In this document: one piece after another, positions 57,024-64,000 of the stretch | How positions within the stretch are numbered: position 1 is the stretch's first letter | Layout of the letters: each line of letters starts with the position of its first letter | Source of the DNA: Leucaena leucocephala | Taxonomy: Eukaryota > Streptophyta > Magnoliopsida > Fabales > Fabaceae | Assembly: GCA_037074615.1 (NCBI GenBank) | Contig: CM073560.1 | Coordinates: forward strand, 9,183,501-9,247,500 | DNA length: 64,000 nt | Direction: 5' to 3' | The notes under the pieces: generated by a model | The model's input: the letters and a program-made list of their open reading frames with translations, nothing else | What the model was told of the DNA's origin: nothing | Database searches by the model: none | Position numbers and translations under genes: made by a program

Positions 57024-60000
57024 TGAAACATCCTTCTTTATATCTCTCAAAGTACTCTTGCTATAGCACTCTCAACTGGATTATACCTCTTTTGCCAGAA
57101 ATTCTGGTAGAAAATAACTGTACTGATTCGGTAATTCCCCATGAGAACTACCATTCTACGTAAGTACCCAGGAAAGACTGGATGAACTGGCTAGGTCCAC
57201 TCGCTTCCAGCCTCCTTAGACAGCACCTACGTACCCAGTACTCTGTATAGTCTACTAGCACAACGGCATTTTTCTAGTACACATCTTTAAATTTTAACCT
57301 TAAATCTTGACCTTAACCTTAACCTTACATATACTCAATTGGAATTATCTTAGATCATTGGAATACCTCTTAAACTTAAAAACATTAATTTCCAAGAGTT
57401 GGGCTTACAGGTACTGTTCACTGTCACTATTCACTGGGTAATTCCAGATTACAGCCTGAACTTTGAAAATTCATAATCAAATCTACAAAAATCTTTTTGA
57501 GGTGATTCCAATTTCTAATGAAATATATTTCATTCAAAATTTATATAAAAATATCAAAATGAGGTTTCCTTGTCCAGATCAAATTAGTTTATTCGTTGAA
57601 CTTTACTGTTCATTTGGTAAATCTGGAAGTTCCAGTTTCTTTGCCCCATTTTCAAAAATTCATTTCTCCTTGTATACTTATCCAATTGAGTCAAATTACC
57701 TATGGATTTAAATATCAGAATGTTTAATTTAATCTCATAAAATTTAAAGGAAAAAATCATTCATTTACTATATGAAATTAGCATATGAACCTCACTGCCT
57801 CTGAGTAGTCGTATTATCTTATTCCAGATTTTAACTCCCGACTTTGAAAAATCATAACAATTCGAGTTCTTAACCAAATGAGGCGTTCTTGCTGTCCAAT
57901 TAAATATCTGGATCTTAGCTATGTTCATACCAAATTTCACGTAAAAAATCCCTGGATAAGCTGCTCAAAATATCGCTGGAAGTAGACTGACTCTCATCGG
58001 ATCCAGCGCATGCATACAATATACATACCAATATATCATCACATAAATTAAAGGCATGCTTTAATTTCCAAGTCATACACCATTCATACATCCACCATTA
58101 CCTACTTCCTTGTGATGTTCCAGCATCTAGATCATGGTTATGGGGGTGAGATTCGGGGGAATCTCAGTAGCAAACAATACCAAACAATGCATGTATTAAT
58201 GTAAAGACTTGTGCTTGCTTGTGAAAGTGTTATCATAGTATGATGAGCATGCTTCCATGTATCATATCAAATACAATTGGCCAAAGTAATCATAACATAA
58301 TAGAACTTCAATCATCTACCATATACATACAATTCAACGAAGCCATAGCACAATCAAGCATACATTACATACATACAAGTTTAGGGTAAGTTCACTACCT
58401 TGGATTTAAGCTTTCTTTCTTATGCTTGCACTTGCTTCCCAAGCTTTCCAATCATGAAGCTTTTTGGTCAATCATTCCCCAACACCTTCTTAGAGGTTTC
58501 AAGTTCCTAAACACATTCATATTCATTACATAATCCATTAGGACCATGAACTCAAATACTAATCAAGACTACCTCTCTTGAACCTTTAACTTGCTTTAAC
58601 TAACATAACTTTTTTTTAATCTTTGCCAATTAACTTGGCCTTTGAACCAATTGATGTCTTGACCTTACCTTACACAATTTCACCTTTTGAATCCATTTAT
58701 GAACTCAAAATAACCCAATTCCTGCAAGAATACACTGTTCTATACAGATTTGGAAAAGCATACATAAATCTTCCAAAAATTCTCATTTTGATTCCCATGC
58801 TTACCATACTTGTTCCTCCACTTTTCCCCCACACAAAATCTCATTTTAAGACCATTGGAAGCATCAAAATCATGAAATTCAAAATACTGTTCACGCGAGT
58901 GAACAGTACCGTGAGGAATTTTCAACATTATAACCTTTAATTCCAATGGTTTCCAAGGTTCAAAACCTTTCCAATCCTACACAAAATCATCATATAAACT
59001 CAATGGAAGCCTTAAATCATTGAAATTCCATCTCTTTCTATCATGAACAGTGCATGAATGGTGCAAACCGAAATGGTAAAGTCAAGAACATCAACTTACT
59101 TCACAACCAAGCATGTAACTAACTTGTTTAAGCTTGTCTTAACTATCTATGACTTAAAACTCATATTCCTTTCACATATACACAAAAATTCTAGCAGCAT
59201 CTCCCCAAGATTTAAGACTAAAAAATTACTTAAACTCAAGCATAAACCATAAGAACAAAAGGTAGAAGCAAGGAGACAACTTACCTTACTTGCTCCTTCA
59301 AGATCCTTGCTTCTTCCTTGCCTGAGAGAGAATTTTTCAAGAGGCTCTCCACCCTTTCTTGCTCACGGTTTTGGGCTTGCAAATGGGGGGTATTTATAGC
59401 AAAAGTCATATGCCATTTGAAGGCCAAGATCACCTTGGGAACTATTTGATCTAATGGTTAAAGGTTTGATCTTGAAATGTCTTTTCTCTTCACACTCATG
59501 ACCTTACCACCATGACATCACTAGCATGGCCTACTTGGAACACCTAACCTCCTCTTCTTGGCGCCCTTTTTTGATCCCTTGTGGATCCCACAATGTGCAA
59601 AACCTAATTCTTACTTTATTCTCTTTTTCTTTCTTTTCAAAAATCTATAAATTATTCATTATTGGACTTGGGCTCCAAGATAACTTTTGGGCCTTATTGG
59701 GCTGGCCTAGGATAACATGTTGGCCTCTTTTAGGTCCAATAGCTAATTGGCACAAATCCCAATGTAATTTCCTTATACCGATATCCTTAAATTATCCTGA
59801 TCTCAGAATAAATGTTAAACACCTCCTTTAATTGTTCTAACATTTTTATAAATTCATTCTAATATAAAATAAATTCTCTACAAAGTTTCATAATTTTCTG
59901 AGACCCAGAAGTCCTGTTAAAAATTATATATGTTTCCTTTAACCCTTTATCGGTATCCTTTTTCACCGTAAATTCCATAATTAATTCTACAGGACTCCTT

Positions 60001-60292
60001 TTTGACTTATGTCAACTCCATAAATTCTCATATTAATTATAATAATTTACTATCAAATTTCCTCTGATATCCATCCATTGTGTGAAATGACCAAAATGCC
60101 CTCCATTTACTTCTGGTTTCTTAGGGCATCACAGTAGCATTTTCGTAATTTTGCACTTTGGCTCTTAGACTTTCTTCCTCTTGCAATTAATCCCTTTCTT
60201 TACATAAATATGGCCACATCTTTTCCTGAAAAATCTCATATATTTTATTCAATCTGTACATACAACTTAGTATAGAAATTAGGGATGTTACA
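57024..60292 (-). mobile_element. solo LTR, TSD TGAAG
   Basis: Bounded by TGAAACATCC (57024) and ..GGGATGTTACA (60292), with perfect TGAAG at 57019-57023 and 60293-60297; 3,269 bp. It is closely related to the LTR at 35843-38670 but has an extra ~430 bp around 58100-58560 and 59060-59290. TATA box on the minus strand at 59391-59398. There is no PBS or coding interior. It interrupts the end of the integrase-like ORF of the host element. Confidence 0.95.
59391..59398 (-). promoter_or_regulatory. LTR TATA box
   Basis: Minus-strand TATAAATACCCCCC. Confidence 0.6.
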
Positions 60293-60932
60293 TGAAGCAC
60301 ATTCTATGCCCCTTTGAGAGTCTCACCATTGCCTTGTTGCCCTCGGGCTTAAGAACTTTGATCTCCATAGGTCCAACCCATTGGTATTTCTCTCCACAGG
60401 CCGGATGGCTCAAACTTGCTATTCTGGCCCAAACATGATCACCAACCATGAGAGATCGATCTTCATCAAGATCTGTCCGTAAATAACAAATCTTCAGAAG
60501 AGGTATTGATGGTGTCCATTCTGGCAATCATAGCAAAGAAAGAGGAGGAACTTTGGAATGCTTCCAAAGATGCTTCATTGAACACTTGTCTTCAGAATGC
60601 TTCACATCATTAAGCTCCAAACTGGATAAGCCTTCAATCACTTCTTCATCAGTAGTCTTTAGAGGTTCAATAGAATTAATTGGAACCGACGAAAGGAAAT
60701 CAACTTGGTTTTCCTTCTTGTACTTTTTCGTGCATCTTTGACTCTTCTTTTTGGTTCTATCTATTTTCTCCTTTTCATTAGCTCCTGAAACATTAGAAAC
60801 AACAATACCTTGCTCGAATAAATTAGAGCTAATGGAAATAGAGTTAGTAGGAGAAACAATAATAGTATCAATACATTGAGTTGAAAGAGTACAACCAAAG
60901 TATGAAGTATTAGAGTATCTCACATCCCTCAC
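60293..60932 (-). pseudogene. linker plus integrase-C-like end of a Gypsy polyprotein
   Basis: One minus-strand frame from 60932 to the solo LTR, about 215 codons with a single TGA. The first part is Ser/Lys-rich with no recognised fold (EEVIEGLSSLELNDVKHSED). After the stop, VGDHVWARIASLSHPACGEK and then YQWVGPMEIKVLKPEG match in position the GD..W/WxGP pattern that follows Gypsy integrase cores. The frame continues nine bases into 57018 as HRMCFNLD and stops. RT, RNase H and the integrase core, which should separate this from the protease at 61121, are missing. The integrase call is moderate. Confidence 0.5.
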
Positions 60933-61120
60933 ATATGAATCAGAAGAGGATAAAGAATGTGAAGGTGATATGGGTGATGTAGTGGGTGGGGTAAAATCAT
61001 CATGGATGTAGAAGTGGGTGGTGTGTGTTCATCAATAGCATAATCAGCATAGTAAAGAGACATAACATGTTCATTAATAGCATTGTCTATTTCATCATCT
61101 AACATATTAATCCCATATAA

Positions 61121-61990
61121 TTAATCATGCGAATGCGAATGCTTGACTGGTTCATTAAAATAAAAATACACCTTATGGTCACCCACAACCATAGACACAA
61201 TTCCATTTTGCATATCTATAATAGTTCCAGCAGTAACAAGGAAAAGCCTACCCAAAATCAATGCACTATTACCATTAGAATCCTTAGACATATATAGAAC
61301 AATAAAATCAATGGAAAAAAACAAATCTTGTACTTTCACAAGCATATTTTTAAGAATACCAAAAGGGATATGTAATAGTTTGATCAGCCATTTGCAATAC
61401 AATATTGGTAGGTTTCCTATTATTTAAGCCTAAAGGACTCAAAATTTAGGCATCATGTTATTAGCGGCACTAGAATCAAGCAAGGCATTAGGCATAATAC
61501 ACTTTCCTATGCCACAAGATATATAGTATATGAACCAAGATCAGACAACTTAGGTGGCAAAAAGGAAGTATACGTAGCAGACACAACATAACCAACATGC
61601 ACAACATAAGGTGGTTTAAATTGCATTTTCTTATTTCACAAATCTTTCAAAAGCTTTTTGTAGGCACTTGTTCAATCAAATCAATCATGGGAATGTTTAC
61701 CTCAAGCTTACTAAACAACTCAAGCATATCTTTATCAAGCTTTTACCTATGCAATTTCTTTTGATGCTTCAAGTATGAATTACTAAACAACTCAAGCATG
61801 TCTTTATCAAGCTTCTCCTATCCATTTTTTATTTTCAACCTCATCTTGATACTGTCTAATAAGCTCTTGAAAAAACTTCAAACTTATGGAAAATCAAATG
61901 TAGATGACCTTATCGTGAATAAGCTCCGTGTCTCACCCTCATACTCATTAAACTCCGTGTCTCACCCTCATACTCATTGAACATATTTGA
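61121..61990 (-). pseudogene. Athila/TAT-like gag end and aspartic protease, broken
   Basis: On the minus strand, gag-end fragments read MLELFSKLEVNIPMIDLIEQ (near 61700, partly duplicated at 61730-61810) and LPPKLSDLGSYTI (near 61540). Then comes ALLDSSAANNMMP (near 61470), where the retropepsin site D-[ST]-G or D-L-G-A is expected. The open frame 61402-61121 has ALILGRLFLVTAGTIIDMQN, which is the ILGRPFLATA flap-side motif of the Athila/TAT protease, and ends NEPVKHSHSHD. The active-site Gly is Ser/Ala-changed and several stops intervene, so it is dead. A short tandem duplication of 'ctccgtgtctcaccctcatact' units (61926-61978) lies in the gag end. Confidence 0.8.
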
Positions 61991-62167
61991 ATGGATTAAT
62001 TGCAATGGTTATTCAGTCATAGTTACCTTATTGTGAGGTTTTCTTCTTGCTTTACCTGCTAGACAATTCCTAGCTTCCACACAAGGACATTTTCATATTG
62101 GCAAATGAACTTAGCAATCCTCATTTTGTTAGTTTTGGTATTCATTTGTATGTTATTGTTTAGCATG
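61991..62167. other. unassigned, probably gag region
   Basis: No motif recognised. It lies upstream (minus sense) of the gag-protease remnant. Confidence 0.3.
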
Positions 62168-62269
62168 ACACGTATTCAAACAATGAAGCACAAATTAAAG
62201 GGTAAAGTGTAAATTTATACACATATTCAAACAATGAAGCACAAATTAAAGGGTAAAGTGTAAATTTAT
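62168..62269. repeat. 51-bp tandem duplication across the fold-back left end
   Basis: Units 62168-62218 and 62219-62269 differ at one base. Each holds host flank ('attcaaacaatgaagcac') plus the first ~19 bp of the fold-back element, so the duplication arose after the insertion. Confidence 0.92.
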
Positions 62270-63345
62270 CCTAGAAGTTTTCACTCATGAGTTGTGGGTA
62301 TCTCTAGAAGTTATTTTAGGATTAATGTCACCCTGGAATTTTCCAAATCATAGTAATGCCACCCTGACTGTTATCCAAAGTTATGTTTGACTGTTAGTTG
62401 ACTAATATGCTTATGTGGCATGCCCATATGGCATCTATATCATCTTTTCTTTGGTTAAGTTGCAAATTGGCCCTGAAAGTTTTCACTTAGGTGCTTTGGG
62501 AATCTGGAACTTTTCACTTAAGAGCATTAGGTATCTGAAATTTTTTTAGATTTAATGTCCCCTAGCCTTTATCCAAGTTTAGTTTGATTGTTAGTTAACC
62601 AAATATGCTAACTAGTCCACGTGTCATCCACTTTATTTTCTTAAGTCAAATTTTTAAATAAGGAAAGATAAAAAAAATGCATCCCTCCAAGCTCTACTGT
62701 TAACAAAGTATCACTCTTGGGAGACCATACTTTGGTTTGGTACATTTTCTAAGCAAGAAAGTATAGCAAAGAAATATAGAAGATAATATATGCATGACGC
62801 GGTTGATTTTGGGAGTAATCATATGCATATGTTATAAGAAGATAATATATGGAACTATCATATGTTATTTTTTGAAAGGTTGTTGGAGCATGGTCTCCCG
62901 AGAGCGACATTTTGATAAAGGTAGAGCTAGGAGAGATGCATTTTTTTAATATTTCTTATTTATAAATTTGACTTAGAAAAAATGAAACACGTGGACTAGG
63001 CAGCTTAATATATTTGGTCAACTAACAGTCAAACTGAACTTGGATAAGGGCCAAGGCAACATTTAACCCCAAAAAACTTTTGGATACCCAGTGCTACTGA
63101 GTGAAAACTTCTGGGATAAATTTGTAGCTATAACCCAAAATAAAAGATGAAGTGGATGACAATTAGGCATTCTATGTCAATATAATGGTCAACTAACGAT
63201 CAAATTTAACTTTAGGTAATAGTCAAGGTGACATTGTTATAATTTAGAAACTTTCAGGGCAACTTTGCTTATAAAAAATCTTTCAGATACCCACAGCTCC
63301 TAAGTGGAAACTTTCAGGACAAATTTACACCTTAACTAATAACCC
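62251..63345. mobile_element. fold-back / long-TIR element, ~1.1 kb
   Basis: The left arm from GGGTAAAGTGTAAATTTATC and the reverse complement of the right end (63345: GGGTTATTAGTTAAGGTG..) stay alignable for about 480 bp each, to 'gggagaccat' at 62730 and its complement at 62894, leaving a loop of ~150 bp. Each arm holds two related ~270-bp sub-blocks, each with 'gaaagttttcact' and 'ttgactgttagttgac'. There is no ORF. The GGG terminus and long arms suggest a MULE-type MITE. No clear 9-bp TSD: CAAATTAAA on the left against AGAAAAAAT on the right. Confidence 0.8.
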
Positions 63346-63563
63346 AGAAAAAATTTTCTTAAAGGATGCCACAGTAGCATGAAAGTTTACATAAAATCCA
63401 TAGTCTCTAAGGCATGAGATAAAGACTTTATTCAGTCAAAGTCAGGTGCATTAAGCATATCATGAAAAATTAAGGTCGTTCCACTACAGAAAGTGAACTT
63501 GTAGGTGCTAATGACTTGCAAATCAATCCTCACATTGGTACCAACATAAAGCCACTTGCTTTT
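63346..63563. other. unassigned spacer
   Basis: No ORF, repeat or terminal motif seen. Confidence 0.4.
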
Positions 63564-64000
63564 TGTAACATCCCTAATTTCTGTACTACGTTGTATGTAC
63601 AGGTTAAATGAAATATATGAGATTTTTAGGAAAAGATGTGGCCATATTTATGTAAAGAAAAGGATTAATTGAAAGAGGAAGAAAGTCTAAGAGCCAAAGT
63701 GCAAAATTACGAAAATGCCACTGTGATGCCCTAAGAAACCAGAAGTAAATGGAGGGCATTTTAGTCATTTCACACAATGGATGGATATCATAGGAAATTT
63801 GATATTAAATTATTATAATTAATATGAGAATTTATGGAGTTGACAGAAGTAAAAAAGGAGTCCTGTAGAATTAATTATGGAATTTACGGTGAAAAAGGAC
63901 ACCGATAAAGGGTTAAAGAAAACGTACGTAATTTTTAACAGGCCTTCTGGGTCTCAAAAAATTATGAAATTTTGTAGAGAATTCATTTTATATTAGAATG
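63564..64000 (+). mobile_element. Tekay-like LTR, 5' part, runs off the window
   Basis: Starts TGTAACATCCCTAATTTCTG at 63564 and matches, in reverse, the U3 of the LTRs at 38670 and 60292 (shared 'ggacaccgataaagggtt' and 'gaatttacggtgaaaaa'). Left flank CTTTT. Its 3' end lies beyond the window. Confidence 0.88.

Noticed and set aside
1..64000. tRNA or rRNA genes, centromeric satellite
   Set aside because: The only tRNA-related sequences are 12-nt primer binding sites. No cloverleaf, rDNA block or long ~150-180-bp satellite array is visible.

Overview
This is plant nuclear DNA, almost certainly an angiosperm and probably a eudicot. It is AT-rich and intron-bearing, and it is built almost entirely from transposable elements. 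I see no intact host gene, rRNA, tRNA or CRISPR. Species cannot be named from the sequence. The density of nesting and of solo LTRs suggests gene-poor, possibly pericentromeric chromatin.

Layout. 1-4036: three stacked pieces of ~3 kb Gypsy LTRs (Tekay/Del-like; they start TGTAAYATCCC and end GGATGTTTCA). 4240-7201: minus-strand ORF remnant resembling the 'putative plant transposon protein' family, behind a Copia-like LTR packed with TTATCGA/GATAAA motifs. 7363-14038: degenerate LTR sequence, split by a clean solo LTR (10122-13069, TSD CCAAT). 14855-32965: an older LTR split by a composite Gypsy element (15073-30995, TSD ATATA) that holds a second element and, inside that one's 3' LTR, a solo LTR (24051-26648, TSD CTATG). 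33306-46880: a Mutator-like long-TIR element (9-bp TSD, 8/9 match) split by a 12.6-kb CACTA element (33768-46370). The CACTA carries a TNP2 transposase, a second gene with an Ulp1/C48-like region, a 4-kb LTR element (TSD TATTC) and a mitochondrial-looking insert between 191-bp direct repeats. 46881-54019: degenerate Gypsy and SIRE-like Copia LTR sequence, split by a solo LTR (50655-53773, TSD CAAAG). 54035-62000: minus-strand Athila/TAT-like Gypsy element with an LTR, PPT, gag-protease and integrase-C-like remnants, split by a solo LTR (57024-60292, TSD TGAAG). 62251-63345: a fold-back element. 63564-64000: start of another LTR.

How the parts relate. Nothing here works as a cellular pathway. 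The record is of successive insertion, LTR-LTR recombination and decay. Stops in the transposase and retroelement ORFs are mostly explained by single C-to-T (or G-to-A) changes, as expected of methylated, silenced repeats. The most informative structures are the chimeric LTR at 15073-18073, the MULE/CACTA/LTR nest, and the foreign segment inside the CACTA element.
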